A stretch of DNA of 64,000 nucleotides from CAZZIZ01 sp964654535 (GTDB lineage Bacteria; Bacteroidota; Bacteroidia; Chitinophagales; UBA2359): the NCBI GenBank assembly GCA_964654535.1, contig CAZZIZ010000001.1, forward strand, positions 1 to 64,000, read 5' to 3'. Under the pieces are notes generated by a model that searched no databases, was not told the origin of the DNA, and worked only from the letters and a program-made list of their open reading frames with translations. This document shows, one piece after another, positions 47,166-56,410 of this stretch; within the stretch, counting starts at the first letter, position 1; the number at the start of each line of letters is the position of its first letter. The translations under genes and the position numbers were made by a program.

Positions 47166-47711
47166 TTGGAAAACCAAAACAAAGTTTTTATTGGCTGTAG
47201 CCTAGATGGCTTTATAGCAGAGAAAGATGGAGGCCTTGCATTCCTCGATATTGTTCCAAACCCAGATAAATTAGACCTAGGCTACTATTCCTTTATGAAT
47301 GGAATCGACGCCTTGTTAATGGGTCGCAACACCTTCGACACTGTTCTTGGCTTTGGTATTCCCTGGCCTTATAAGAAACCCGTTTATGTATTAAGTAACA
47401 GCCTAAGCGAAATCCCCGAAGAGTATGCTGACAAAGCCATACTGGTAAAAGGAAAAATCCATGAGGCCCTCGAGCATATTCACCAAAACGGACACCACCG
47501 TTTATACATCGATGGCGGCAAAATTATTCAGAGTTTTTTGAAAGAAGATCTAATCGATGAAATGGTCATCACCAACATTCCTATTCTATTAGGTTCGGGT
47601 ATCCCTTTATTTGGAGAATTAAATCAACACTTAGAATTCGAATTGCTAGAATCTACTACCCTGCTCGATCATATCGTGCAAAGGAAGTACAGGCGAAAAA
47701 GAGAAAGCTAG
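47166..47711 (+). CDS. dihydrofolate reductase-like (RibD C-terminal) protein
   Basis: 181 residues matching the DHFR/RibD-C fold family (NKVFIGCSLDGFIAEKDG, ALLMGRNTFDTVLGFG, PWPYKKPVYVLSN, RLYIDGGKIIQSFLKEDLIDEM, IPILLGSGIPLF). These are NADPH-dependent reductases of unknown substrate, not the essential DHFR. The start is TTG directly after the stop of the PorP/SprF gene (TAGTTG), which suggests coupling by re-initiation. No ATG lies near the expected N-terminus. Confidence 0.82.
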   Translation: MENQNKVFIGCSLDGFIAEKDGGLAFLDIVPNPDKLDLGYYSFMNGIDALLMGRNTFDTVLGFGIPWPYKKPVYVLSNSLSEIPEEYADKAILVKGKIHEALEHIHQNGHHRLYIDGGKIIQSFLKEDLIDEMVITNIPILLGSGIPLFGELNQHLEFELLESTTLLDHIVQRKYRRKRES

Positions 47712-47712
47712 T

Positions 47713-48984
47713 CTACCAAGTAAACAAAGGCAGTCCGCTCATCTTATCCTTAACCGCAGCCGCAACCTCATTTTTCAAACCAGCGTTTTCGTGATCGGTA
47801 ACAACTTGATCAATCCACTCTACGATTTGAACCATATCACTTTCTTTCAAACCACGAGAAGTAACCGCAGAAGTTCCCACTCTTAAACCAGAAGTTACAA
47901 ACGGAGAACGCGTATCGAAAGGCACCATGTTTTTATTGACTGTAATTTCGGCTTCGCCCAGTGCATTTTCTACATCTCTACCAGAGACCTTTTTATTAGT
48001 CAAGTCAATCAACATTAAGTGATTGTCCGTTCCACCAGAAATTAGGTGGTAACCGCGCTTAACAAACTCAGCAGCCATTACATCAGCGTTTTTAATCACC
48101 TGCTCTGCGTAGCCTTTAAAATCATCAGTCAATGCTTCGCCGTAAGCAACAGCCTTAGCCGCGATTACGTGCTCTAGCGGTCCACCCTGCATTCCTGGAA
48201 ATACACCAGAGTCCAACAGAGAACTCAACTTACGTACGACACCCTTCTTCGTTTTCAAACCCCAAGGGTTTTCCATGTCCTTCCCTATCATTATCATCCC
48301 TCCACGTGGGCCGCGCAAGGTTTTGTGCGTAGTAGTGGTTACGATATGGCATTGCTTTAAAGGATCATTAAGCAAACCCTTGGCAATTAAACCCGCTGGG
48401 TGAGCAATATCAGCGAGCAACAATGCACCCACCTCATCGGCTATAGCACGAAAACGTGCATAGTCCCAATCACGAGAATAAGCAGAAGCTCCGCAGATAA
48501 TCAACTTTGGTTTTACCTCCAAGGCCTTAGCGTGTACCTTGTCCATATCAATCAAACCCGAATCCCTTTCCACGCCGTAAAAATGAGGGCTGTAAACTTT
48601 ACCCGAGTAGTTTACCAATGAACCGTGCGATAAGTGACCACCGTGAGACAAATCAAAACCCAGAGTTGCATCGCCAGGTTTTAAGCAAGCCAAAAACACC
48701 GCAGCGTTCGCTTGAGCACCGGAGTGCGGTTGCACGTTGGCCCAAACGGCACCAAACAATTCCTTGGCTCGATCAATAGCCAATTGTTCAACCTGATCAA
48801 CAATATGACAACCGCCGTAGTAGCGTTTGTTGGGTAAGCCCTCGGCATACTTATTAGTAAGCACAGAACCCATAGCTTCCATTACTTGGTCACTTACAAA
48901 GTTCTCAGAAGCTATCAGCTCTATGCCGTGTAGCTGTCTTTCGCGCTCCTTACCTATTAGTTCAAATATTTTCGCGTCTTTCAT
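47713..48984 (-). CDS. glyA: serine hydroxymethyltransferase
   Basis: PLP enzyme interconverting serine and glycine with tetrahydrofolate. 423 residues from the Met at 48984 ([20 protein letters not shown]). The frame is open to 49065, but the promoter box at 49002 lies in that part. Conserved features are [40 protein letters not shown], the Asp of DIAHPAGLI, the PLP Lys in [15 protein letters not shown] and [19 protein letters not shown]. It is convergent with the DHFR-like gene (1-nt gap). Confidence 0.96.
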   Translation of the reverse strand: MKDAKIFELIGKERERQLHGIELIASENFVSDQVMEAMGSVLTNKYAEGLPNKRYYGGCHIVDQVEQLAIDRAKELFGAVWANVQPHSGAQANAAVFLACLKPGDATLGFDLSHGGHLSHGSLVNYSGKVYSPHFYGVERDSGLIDMDKVHAKALEVKPKLIICGASAYSRDWDYARFRAIADEVGALLLADIAHPAGLIAKGLLNDPLKQCHIVTTTTHKTLRGPRGGMIMIGKDMENPWGLKTKKGVVRKLSSLLDSGVFPGMQGGPLEHVIAAKAVAYGEALTDDFKGYAEQVIKNADVMAAEFVKRGYHLISGGTDNHLMLIDLTNKKVSGRDVENALGEAEITVNKNMVPFDTRSPFVTSGLRVGTSAVTSRGLKESDMVQIVEWIDQVVTDHENAGLKNEVAAAVKDKMSGLPLFTW

Positions 48985-49001
48985 TGATTTAATTTGAGGC
49001 A

Positions 49002-49009
49002 CAAATGTA
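49002..49009 (-). promoter_or_regulatory. candidate -7 promoter box of glyA (TACATTTG)
   Basis: On the minus strand TACATTTG matches TAnnTTTG and lies 17 nt before the glyA ATG at 48984. It supports the shorter start. Confidence 0.5.
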
Positions 49010-49084
49010 CGACCCAACCAGCGATTTAAAGAACCAGCACCAAGACATACCAAATCCTGACCCAAGGATTTCTTACATTAGAAT

Positions 49085-50026
49085 GTGCAAAACAGAATAA
49101 CAGAACTATTCCAAATCGAGCATCCGCTCATACAGGCAGGTATGGTCTGGTGCTCAGGTTGGGAACTGGCCTCAGCTGTCAGCAATACTGGAGGCTTGGG
49201 TATTATTGGATCGGGATCTATGTATCCCGATATCCTTGTAGAACATATAGAGAAATGCCAAGCTGCTACTAATAAACCGTTCGCGGTCAATGTACCGCTG
49301 CTTTACCCCAATATCGAAGAACATATCTCCAATATTATACGGCTAAAAGTTCCCATTGTTTTTAGCTCTGCGGGTAATCCCAAAACCTATACCAGCAGAC
49401 TAAAAGAAGCAGGCATAAAAGTGGTGCACGTCGTTAGCAGCGCCAAGTTTGCACTTAAAGCCGAAGCAGCAGGAGTCGATGCTATTGTTGCCGAAGGATT
49501 TGAAGCAGGTGGACACAATGGTCAAGAAGAAACCACAACTATGGTGCTGATACCATTAGTTTGCGACGCGGTCAAGATACCTGTCATTGCTGCAGGTGGA
49601 ATTGGAACCGGCCGAGGAATGCTCGCAGCAATGGCGCTCGGAGCAGAAGCCGTACAAATTGGAAGCAGATTCGTTTGCAGCGAAGAATCTTCTGCACATA
49701 TAAATTTCAAAAACGAAGTCGTAGCTGCCAAAGAAGGAGACACCAAACTCTCACTCAAAAAAGTAGTCGCGGTACGCTTGCTAAAAAACAATTTTTACGA
49801 AGAAGTACAAGCAGCCGAAGCGAGAGGAGCAAGCGCAGAAGAACTAAAAGAATTACTGGGAAGAGGCCGCGCAAAAAAAGGCATGTTCGAAGGCGAGTTA
49901 GAAAACGGAGAACTGGAAATCGGACAAATATCTGCCGGTATCAACGAGATAAAACCTGCAGCAAAAATCGTGGAAGAAATACTCGAAGAATACGAAGCAG
50001 CAAAACGACTACTTCTGAACGCTTAA
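49085..50026 (+). CDS. nitronate monooxygenase / FabK-like FMN enzyme
   Basis: 313-residue TIM-barrel flavoprotein of the 2-nitropropane dioxygenase family. Visible: IEHPLIQAGMVWCSGWELASAVSNTGGLGIIG, VVHVVSSAKFALKAEAAGVDAIVAEGFEAGGHNG-type segment (here split by eye), IPVIAAGGIGTGRGMLAAMALGAEAVQIGSRF. The family includes nitronate monooxygenases and FabK enoyl-ACP reductases, and this sequence alone does not decide between them. The start is GTG at 49085. It is divergent from glyA with a 100-nt gap. Confidence 0.85.
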   Translation: MQNRITELFQIEHPLIQAGMVWCSGWELASAVSNTGGLGIIGSGSMYPDILVEHIEKCQAATNKPFAVNVPLLYPNIEEHISNIIRLKVPIVFSSAGNPKTYTSRLKEAGIKVVHVVSSAKFALKAEAAGVDAIVAEGFEAGGHNGQEETTTMVLIPLVCDAVKIPVIAAGGIGTGRGMLAAMALGAEAVQIGSRFVCSEESSAHINFKNEVVAAKEGDTKLSLKKVVAVRLLKNNFYEEVQAAEARGASAEELKELLGRGRAKKGMFEGELENGELEIGQISAGINEIKPAAKIVEEILEEYEAAKRLLLNA

Positions 50027-50043
50027 AGTGGCAATGATTGTTT

Positions 50044-50251
50044 GGGCGTGCCCCACTCTCATCTGCTTCACTCGCAATTTGCCTCTGCCGCAAAGCGGCA
50101 AGCAACATTGCAGCGTGAGCAAGTTCGGGGTCGGGCTGTCGGCAGTCGCTCTGTTCTTTAAAAAGCAAAAAGCCTATCTAGCTCTCAAGGAGCTAAAGGC
50201 TTTTCTTGCTTTTTAAAACAGGAGCTTCAACAATGCCTCTATCCCTCACGC
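50044..50251 (-). repeat. structured interspersed repeat, copy 9 (subfamily 1)
   Basis: On the minus strand it runs GCGTGAGGGATAGAGG to GGGGCACGCCC. The inner stem AAAAGCAAGAAAAGCC/GGCTTTTTGCTTTT flanks TAGCTCcttgaGAGCTA. The last hairpin is longer than in most copies and contains CTTGCCGCTTTGCGGCAGAG. It starts 17 nt after the stop of the flavoprotein gene and occupies most of 50027-50326. Confidence 0.88.
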
Positions 50252-50326
50252 GTCGAGCCCTATTACTCTCCGATCTATTGACGCAGTTCACAACTTGATT
50301 TAGCAAGCAAAGTGTAACTTAGTTCT

Positions 50327-51061
50327 ATGCGTAGTTCACTTTTAATCCTGTTAATCTTTTTATCCGCGTGCACCGCTTTCGGTTCGAAACAAAGTACCGT
50401 AGAGGCGACCGGCACTCATACCGTCGAGTTAAAACCAAACCGCTACAACGTAGCCTTTCTAATTATGGACGGAGTTTACAATACCGAACTAACCGCACCC
50501 TTCGACATTTTTCAGCACACCATTTTTAGAGAAGGCATAAAAGCGATGAATGTTTTTACCGTGGCAAATACCCTAGAACCCATCACGACATTCGAAGGAA
50601 TGCGCATTTTACCCGATTTTAACTATCTCGAAGACGAACTTCCAAAAATTGACATTTTAGTAGTGCCAAGTGCAGAGCATCATTTAGACACTGACCTTGA
50701 AGATGAGGCGATGATAAACTTTGTAAAAAAAGTAGATCGCGAAGCAAGCTATATGACTTCTCACTGCGACGGTGCATTTGTTTTAGCGAAAGCGGGAGTG
50801 TTAGATGGTGTGGTTAGTACTACTTTCCCAAGCGACCGTGAAGCAATGCGCAAAATGTTTCCACACTTAGACGTAAGAGACGATGTGCTTTTCGTTCACG
50901 ACGGCAAATACATAACCTCCGCAGGAGGAGCAAAGTCTTTTGAGGCTTCGCTTTATTTAGCCGAATTACTTTACGGTAAAGAAATCGCACAGCGATTGGC
51001 GGGCGGCTTGGTCATAGATTGGGATTTGGAAACGGTGCCACATTTTATCCAAGAAAAGTAA
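50327..51061 (+). CDS. DJ-1/PfpI-family lipoprotein
   Basis: 244 residues. The N-terminus MRSSLLILLIFLSACTAFG is a lipoprotein signal (lipobox LSAC, Cys 15). The mature part is one class I GATase-like DJ-1/PfpI domain (YNVAFLIMDGVYNTELTAPFDIF) with the nucleophile Cys in MTSHCDGAFVLAKAG and the Glu region near DGVYNTEL. It resembles the ThiJ-like half of AraC-type regulators but lacks any DNA-binding part and is anchored in the envelope. Activity unknown. Confidence 0.85.
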   Translation: MRSSLLILLIFLSACTAFGSKQSTVEATGTHTVELKPNRYNVAFLIMDGVYNTELTAPFDIFQHTIFREGIKAMNVFTVANTLEPITTFEGMRILPDFNYLEDELPKIDILVVPSAEHHLDTDLEDEAMINFVKKVDREASYMTSHCDGAFVLAKAGVLDGVVSTTFPSDREAMRKMFPHLDVRDDVLFVHDGKYITSAGGAKSFEASLYLAELLYGKEIAQRLAGGLVIDWDLETVPHFIQEK

Positions 51062-51069
51062 AGCTCTTC

Positions 51070-51386
51070 GCGTGAGGGATAGAGGGGTTAGACCAGCAGA
51101 GACATCAAGTAGCGCAGATTCTTCAAGCAAAAATTCCATATTTCTTCGTTAAAAATGCTCGCCATAGCTACTGCTATGTCTGCGCTTTTTGCCTTGAACT
51201 ATGAAATTTTTGCTTCTGAATAATCAGCACGACTTAATATCTCTGCTGGTCTTGTTGAAGCTCCTGTTTAAAAAAACAAGAAAGCCTCTTAGCTCCCTAG
51301 AGCTAGATGAGGCTTTTGCTTTTTTAAGAACAGAGCGACTCCCGAAAGCCCGACCCTTGCTGCTTTGCAGCAGAAGGGACACGCCC
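51070..51386 (+). repeat. structured interspersed repeat, copy 10 (subfamily 1, interrupted)
   Basis: Starts GCGTGAGGGATAGAGGGG 8 nt after the lipoprotein stop and ends GGGACACGCCC. The inner stem AAAGCCTC/GAGGCTTT flanks TAGCTCcctaGAGCTA. The last hairpin is TTGCTGCTTTGCAGCAG. About 160 nt of foreign palindromic sequence (51091-51251) separates GATAGAGGGG from TTGAAGCTCCTG, which are about 5 nt apart in other copies. The gene-free stretch 51062-51453 is otherwise empty. Confidence 0.86.
51091..51251. mobile_element. nested palindromic (MITE-like) insertion within repeat copy 10
   Basis: The ends are an imperfect 20-nt inverted repeat (GACCAGCAGAGACATCAAGT against ACTTAATATCTCTGCTGGTC). A second inverted pair lies inside (AAGCAAAAATTCCATA against TATGAAATTTTTGCTT), and the centre holds GCCATAGCTACTGCTATGTC. 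It has no coding capacity. Flanking TTA and TTG could be a 2-3 nt target duplication when compared with uninterrupted copies. The form is that of a non-autonomous element moved by an enzyme encoded elsewhere. Confidence 0.65.
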
Positions 51387-51453
51387 AAATTCTTAATACT
51401 TAATCAGCATTGAAGCCCCAGATAATTCGCATCTTTAAAGCCAAGATTCTAGT

Positions 51454-53151
51454 ATGAAAAATTTTGTTCTTCTTTTGATTTTGTTGGTTTGTGGTGGCGA
51501 GCTGTTTGCTCAAAACAATAAACGCAAACCGCGTCTAGAACGCGCCACTCCGAACGTTGTAGCAGAAAAAACCATCGACCGCCCGAAACTCGTCGTGGGG
51601 CTTGTTGTAGACCAAATGCGTCCCGACTACCTGAGTCGTTTTTACAATAAGTATTCTGAACGCGGATTGAAGCGATTGATGAACGACGGCTTTCAGGTAA
51701 AAAACATGCACTACGATTACATCCCCACTTTTACTGGGCCAGGGCACGCGTCTATCTACACGGGCACAACACCTGCTATGCATGGAGTTATTGCAAACTA
51801 CTGGTTTGACAAAACCAACAACGATGGCATGTACTGCGTTCAAGATTTGGATCAGGTTTCAGTCGGGGCAGAACCGACATCCAAAGGACAAATGTCTCCT
51901 AAGAACATGATCTCTACTACAATTACCGATGAGCTGCGTGCTTACTTTAACTATGAATCGAAGGTAGTGGCTATGTCCATAAAAGATCGTGGAGCAATTT
52001 TACCCGCAGGACACACCGGCAACGCTGCCTATTGGTTTGACTATAATGCAGGTAAGTTTATTTCGAGCACCTACTACATGGAATCGATGCCTAACTGGGT
52101 AGAGGAGTTTAGCAAGGAACACACTATAGACAGTTACATCAAAGACGGTTGGAGCACTATGAAGGCTTGTCATCATTACGATGCCTGCGGGATGGACGAA
52201 TCACCCTTTGAAAACCCAACTGGCGCCGATGGCGACAGTTCGTTTCCGCATACATTAGACCTTGCCAATAGCGACATACCTACTAAGAGTTATTTCTTTA
52301 CGCGTACGCCTTATGGCGATCGAATATTGGGAGATCTGGCTATTGCCGCAATCGATAATGAGCAAATGGGCCAGGACGATGTTTGCGATTTTCTCGCAGT
52401 GAGTTTTTCAAGTCCGGACATTATTGGACACGCTTATGGCCCAAGTTCTGTAGAAATAGAAGACACTTACTTGCGTCTAGACGAAACGATTGCCGATATT
52501 TTGGATAAGTTGGATGCCAGCGTGGGTAAAGGAGAGTATTTGGTATTTCTTACTGCTGACCATGCAGTTGCCGAGATACCTAATAAATTAATCGAGCAAA
52601 AAATTCCTGTAGGCTATTTCAGCACAGAAGAATTAAGCGATGGCCTAAACGCGTCATTGGCAAAACAGTTTAATGCTGACACTTTGGTGCTCAATGTTTC
52701 GAACGAACAAATTTTCTTGGACCACGCTCTCATACGCAGCAAGCGCTTAAATAAATCCGAAGTAGTCGATTTTATTATTGAGGAGTTGATGCAAGTATCG
52801 GGTATGGCACGCGCTTTTAGTGGTTCTGATTTACTTAGTAATCAGAGTAGCCTTCGCCAAGTAAGCTTGCTCCAAAAAGGCTTCAATCAAAAACGCTCCG
52901 GCGATATACTTTATCAACTTGATCCGGGCTGGATAAACTATATGGAGTTTGGTACTACGCACGGTTCTGGTTACAACTACGATACCCATGTACCGATGCT
53001 CTGGTATGGAAAAGGAATACGTCGTGGCATGACAGTAGCACCGTATGAAATAGCAGATATTGCAGTTACTCTAGCATTTTTACTTGATATTACACTTCCA
53101 AATGCGGCTTCTGGAAATCCGATATTGGAGCTGTTTAAAAGCAGCCCATAG
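51454..53151 (+). CDS. PafA-like alkaline phosphatase (Thr-type)
   Basis: 565-residue exported phosphomonoesterase of the alkaline phosphatase superfamily. The signal peptide is MKNFVLLLILLVCGGELFAQ. The metal-binding Asp and nucleophile Thr are in VVGLVVDQMRPDYLSRF and IPTFTGPGHASIYTGTTPAMHG. SIKDRGAILPAGH contains the Lys/Arg that bind substrate in PafA. Metal His/Asp follow in SSPDIIGHAYGP, FLTADHAVAEIP and THGSGYNYDTHVPMLWYG. It would release phosphate from organic esters in the periplasm. It stands alone between repeat copy 10 and the TonB receptor gene. Confidence 0.9.
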   Translation: MKNFVLLLILLVCGGELFAQNNKRKPRLERATPNVVAEKTIDRPKLVVGLVVDQMRPDYLSRFYNKYSERGLKRLMNDGFQVKNMHYDYIPTFTGPGHASIYTGTTPAMHGVIANYWFDKTNNDGMYCVQDLDQVSVGAEPTSKGQMSPKNMISTTITDELRAYFNYESKVVAMSIKDRGAILPAGHTGNAAYWFDYNAGKFISSTYYMESMPNWVEEFSKEHTIDSYIKDGWSTMKACHHYDACGMDESPFENPTGADGDSSFPHTLDLANSDIPTKSYFFTRTPYGDRILGDLAIAAIDNEQMGQDDVCDFLAVSFSSPDIIGHAYGPSSVEIEDTYLRLDETIADILDKLDASVGKGEYLVFLTADHAVAEIPNKLIEQKIPVGYFSTEELSDGLNASLAKQFNADTLVLNVSNEQIFLDHALIRSKRLNKSEVVDFIIEELMQVSGMARAFSGSDLLSNQSSLRQVSLLQKGFNQKRSGDILYQLDPGWINYMEFGTTHGSGYNYDTHVPMLWYGKGIRRGMTVAPYEIADIAVTLAFLLDITLPNAASGNPILELFKSSP

Positions 53152-53237
53152 CAACTACTTTAGGCTGCATTTCGTTAATAACTAGGGAGCAGCTAGATGC
53201 TTTTTTCTAGCAAATTGATAGTTCAAACATTCCGCTC

Positions 53238-55541
53238 ATGCGCAACCTTCTTAGTACTGTTCTACTTCTCTGTTTTTGCTTTCTTTCTATTACGGGGCAG
53301 GAAAAATATACTATAAGTGGTTACCTCAAAGATGCCAGTAGTAAAGAAGGGCTTATCGGTGCAACGGTTTACGTAAACGAATTAGCAACTGGTACTGCTT
53401 CTAACGCTTATGGGTTTTACTCCCTTACGCTACAAGAAGGGGTTTATAATTTAAGTTTTAACTACTTGGGTTATGACACCCAAGAAAAAGAAATAACGCT
53501 CAATAAAGATTTTGACCTCAACGTTTTTCTAGAGGAGTTCAGCAGCGAACTAGGCGAAGTAGTTGTAACCGACACGAAGTTAAAAGCCATAGAAAATGTA
53601 GAACGTGCGCAGGTTGGAATTGTTGACTTGCAGGCTAAAGAGCTTAAAGAACTGCCTGCACTTGGCGGAGAGAAAGATATTTTAAAAGCTCTGGTGCTAC
53701 TTCCTGGTGTACAATCGGGAAGTGAAGGAACGGCTGGCTTTTATGTGCGCGGTGGCGGCCCAGATCAGAACTTAATTTTACTTGACGAAGCAGTAGTATA
53801 CAACCCATATCACCTTTTTGGTTTTCTGTCGGTCTTTAATGTTGATGCGATTAAAAACGTTAGCCTCATTAAGGGTGGCTATCCTGCTAAGTTTGGTGGC
53901 AGGCTTTCATCAATCTTGGATATTAGCATGAAGGATGGCGATATGTCCTCTTTTCACGGTGAGGGTGGCATCGGCACTGTATTCTCAAGACTGACCTTAG
54001 AAGGGCCAATCTTAAAAGACAAGGCATCATTACTCGTTTCTGGTCGACGGACTTATTTAGATCAATTGATAAAAGCCGTTGTTCCCGCGGATTTAGAAGA
54101 AGAAATACCGCAGTTGTTTTTTTACGACCTGAATGCTAAATTCAACTACAAGTTTTCGGACAAGGATCGTATTTTTTTAAGTGCGTATAATGGTCGAGAC
54201 CAATTCCAAGTAGACGTACCGTCTGACTCCGTAGCTTTTAGAGTGCCTTGGGGAAACACTACTGCTACCATTCGCTGGAACCACTTATTTAGCAACAAGC
54301 TCTTTGCAAATACCTCATTGATTTTTAATGATTACGAATTCAAGTTTGAGTTTACTGATGACATAGAAAACATAGAAGTTGGAATAAAAACGGGGATTCG
54401 AGACTATAATGCCAAACTAGACTTTGATTATTTCCCCAACATCGATCATCTTGTAAAGTTCGGCGGGCAGTTTACCCAGCACCAGTTTACGCCTTCTATA
54501 AGTCAAGCACTTTTGGAGGTGGAAGAAATAGAGGGCATAGAACAGGACACAACAATTCAATTTAACAACCAAGTTATTGATGTTCAGGAAGGGGCGATTT
54601 ACGTAAGTGACGAATGGCGCATTAATAACACAGTTTCCGTTCAGGGCGGATTGCGGATGCCTTTCTTTATTGCGGACTCGGTCAACTATGTTCGTCTTGA
54701 ACCCAGATTGATCGCTAAGGTCTCGCTTTCAGAAGGCTCTTCGCTTAAAGGCAGCTTTACCGTAATGAATCAGTTTGTGCATCTGGTCACCAATTCTGGA
54801 GTTAGCTTTCCTTGGGATGTATGGATACCAAGCTCGAATATCATTAAGCCCAAACGGGCCACTCAAGTATCGGCTGGCTATTTCAGAAATTTCTTTGACA
54901 ACACTTACGAGTTTAGTGCTGAGGGCTATTATAAAAAAATGGAAAATCTAATTGAGTACCAAGAAGGGGCCAGCATCTTATCTCAACAAAACATAGAGGA
55001 TCAAGTAACTTTTGGCGATGGTTGGTCTTATGGTGCAGAGCTTTTTATTCGAAAAAGAACGGGGCGTGTAAATGGATGGATTGGTTATACCTGGAGTAAG
55101 TCTGACAGGAAGTTTGACGATTTAAACGGGGGTAGAACATTCGCGGCGAAGTATGATCGGCGTCACGACTTAAGTGTGGTTGCTTTTTACGACCTCAACG
55201 AAAACTGGTCCTTTACCGGCGTACTTGTTTATGGCTCTGGGCACTCGCTCACCTTGGCTACTGGAGATTTTTTGGACAACCAACAGTTTACGGAGCGCAA
55301 CGGGTTTAAACTCAAAGCTTATAATCGTTTTGATCTTGGGCTCAAATACGTTGCTAAACCCGACGCGAAGTTTCAGTCAATATTCCGATTTGACATTTAT
55401 AATGTATTCAACCGAAGGAACCCGTACTTTCTTACACTGACTGAAAGAGACGATCCGTTCTCTCAGGGAGATAAAAATGTAATCACTCAAATTTCTCTCT
55501 TACCAATGATTCCTGCCTTTAGCTGGAACTTTAAATTCTAA
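53238..55541 (+). CDS. TonB-dependent receptor with carboxypeptidase-like N-terminal domain
   Basis: 767-residue outer-membrane receptor. It shows a signal peptide (MRNLLSTVLLLCFCFLSITG), a CarboxypepD_reg-like domain (25-110, YTISGYLKDASSKEGLIGATVYV), a plug (about 115-235, VQSGSEGTAGFYVRGGGPDQNLILLDEA) and a 22-strand-type barrel ending FSWNFKF. This class usually imports an iron complex, cobalamin or another large nutrient, or acts with a surface lipoprotein. The downstream DUF4249 lipoprotein 2 nt away is its likely partner. Substrate unknown. Confidence 0.9.
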   Translation: MRNLLSTVLLLCFCFLSITGQEKYTISGYLKDASSKEGLIGATVYVNELATGTASNAYGFYSLTLQEGVYNLSFNYLGYDTQEKEITLNKDFDLNVFLEEFSSELGEVVVTDTKLKAIENVERAQVGIVDLQAKELKELPALGGEKDILKALVLLPGVQSGSEGTAGFYVRGGGPDQNLILLDEAVVYNPYHLFGFLSVFNVDAIKNVSLIKGGYPAKFGGRLSSILDISMKDGDMSSFHGEGGIGTVFSRLTLEGPILKDKASLLVSGRRTYLDQLIKAVVPADLEEEIPQLFFYDLNAKFNYKFSDKDRIFLSAYNGRDQFQVDVPSDSVAFRVPWGNTTATIRWNHLFSNKLFANTSLIFNDYEFKFEFTDDIENIEVGIKTGIRDYNAKLDFDYFPNIDHLVKFGGQFTQHQFTPSISQALLEVEEIEGIEQDTTIQFNNQVIDVQEGAIYVSDEWRINNTVSVQGGLRMPFFIADSVNYVRLEPRLIAKVSLSEGSSLKGSFTVMNQFVHLVTNSGVSFPWDVWIPSSNIIKPKRATQVSAGYFRNFFDNTYEFSAEGYYKKMENLIEYQEGASILSQQNIEDQVTFGDGWSYGAELFIRKRTGRVNGWIGYTWSKSDRKFDDLNGGRTFAAKYDRRHDLSVVAFYDLNENWSFTGVLVYGSGHSLTLATGDFLDNQQFTERNGFKLKAYNRFDLGLKYVAKPDAKFQSIFRFDIYNVFNRRNPYFLTLTERDDPFSQGDKNVITQISLLPMIPAFSWNFKF

Positions 55542-55543
55542 TT

Positions 55544-56410
55544 ATGAAAGCAGATAAATCTTTATGGGTTTTACTTTTGGCACTGGTGCTCGTTGGTTGC
55601 GAGCAAACCATAACCTTGGATCTACCCGATTTCGAACAAAAGCTTGCTATAGAAAGCATAATAGAGTCAGAAGACTTTGCCGGGGTAGCCATATCGCGTA
55701 ATGAAGAGAGGCTCGGTTACGTAAACGATCTAGACACTTTTACGCATATCACTAATGCTCTGGTAGAGTTAACCACAGAGCTGGGCAGTCAAATCTGCAC
55801 TTATGAATTTTCAAATAACGATCGATCTTTTTATGCTTGCACTGAGCCTATTGCTGCCAGTGGGAAAATGAGTCTTCGTGTCGAGGACCAAGGTGATGTT
55901 GTTACTGCGGAAACCGAAGTGCCTTCAACTGCTTCAATTGCCACCGCAGATGTGGAAGAGCAAGAGACGAGCTTTTATGGTGAAACTTTTATCGAGTTCT
56001 TTTTCGATGTAACTATTGATGATCTCGCAAACGAAGACAACTTCTATCAGTTGGGCTATTCATTTGCAATCACACCTGAAGACCAAATCCTTGACAGCCC
56101 CAATTTCGAGGGTGATCTCTTTTATACGGATGTCGGTAGAGATGGGCAAGAGATCAGCATAAGAGAAAGGATAAATTCTTTCAGCTTTTTTGCCCCCGAG
56201 GGAGAAACCGTTTATGTCAGTGTCTTTGTTATGAGTCTATCCGAATCAGCTTACAATTATTTTAGTAGTCAACAGGCACAAGAAAATCAAGGAGACTTTC
56301 AAGGTCCATTTTCTGAGCCTACTCCAATCAATGGAAACATTAATAACGGACTCGGTGTCTTTGGGGTTAGAACAACTTCCGAACCATTTCAAATTTCATT
56401 CACACCATGA
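55544..56410 (+). CDS. DUF4249 lipoprotein
   Basis: 288 residues with a lipoprotein signal (LWVLLLALVLVGCEQTITLD, Cys 19). The DUF4249 family is recognisable from LPDFEQKLAIESIIESED, ALVELTTELG and the C-terminal GVFGVRTTSEPFQISF. In Bacteroidota, DUF4249 proteins typically follow a TonB-dependent receptor, as here, suggesting a surface-exposed lid or substrate-binding partner. The stop overlaps the next gene's ATG (ATGA). Confidence 0.84.
   Translation: MKADKSLWVLLLALVLVGCEQTITLDLPDFEQKLAIESIIESEDFAGVAISRNEERLGYVNDLDTFTHITNALVELTTELGSQICTYEFSNNDRSFYACTEPIAASGKMSLRVEDQGDVVTAETEVPSTASIATADVEEQETSFYGETFIEFFFDVTIDDLANEDNFYQLGYSFAITPEDQILDSPNFEGDLFYTDVGRDGQEISIRERINSFSFFAPEGETVYVSVFVMSLSESAYNYFSSQQAQENQGDFQGPFSEPTPINGNINNGLGVFGVRTTSEPFQISFTP

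Noticed and set aside
49561..50037. Arg-rich frame of 158 codons overlapping the nitronate monooxygenase-like gene
   Set aside because: Out-of-frame shadow. The basic composition comes from the GAA/AGA-rich coding of the real gene.
50028..50216. Short frames over repeat copies (also 51201-51413, 39536-39736, 58431-58685, 4901-5188)
   Set aside because: All fall on the structured repeat and read its fixed blocks in different frames. No signal of coding constraint.
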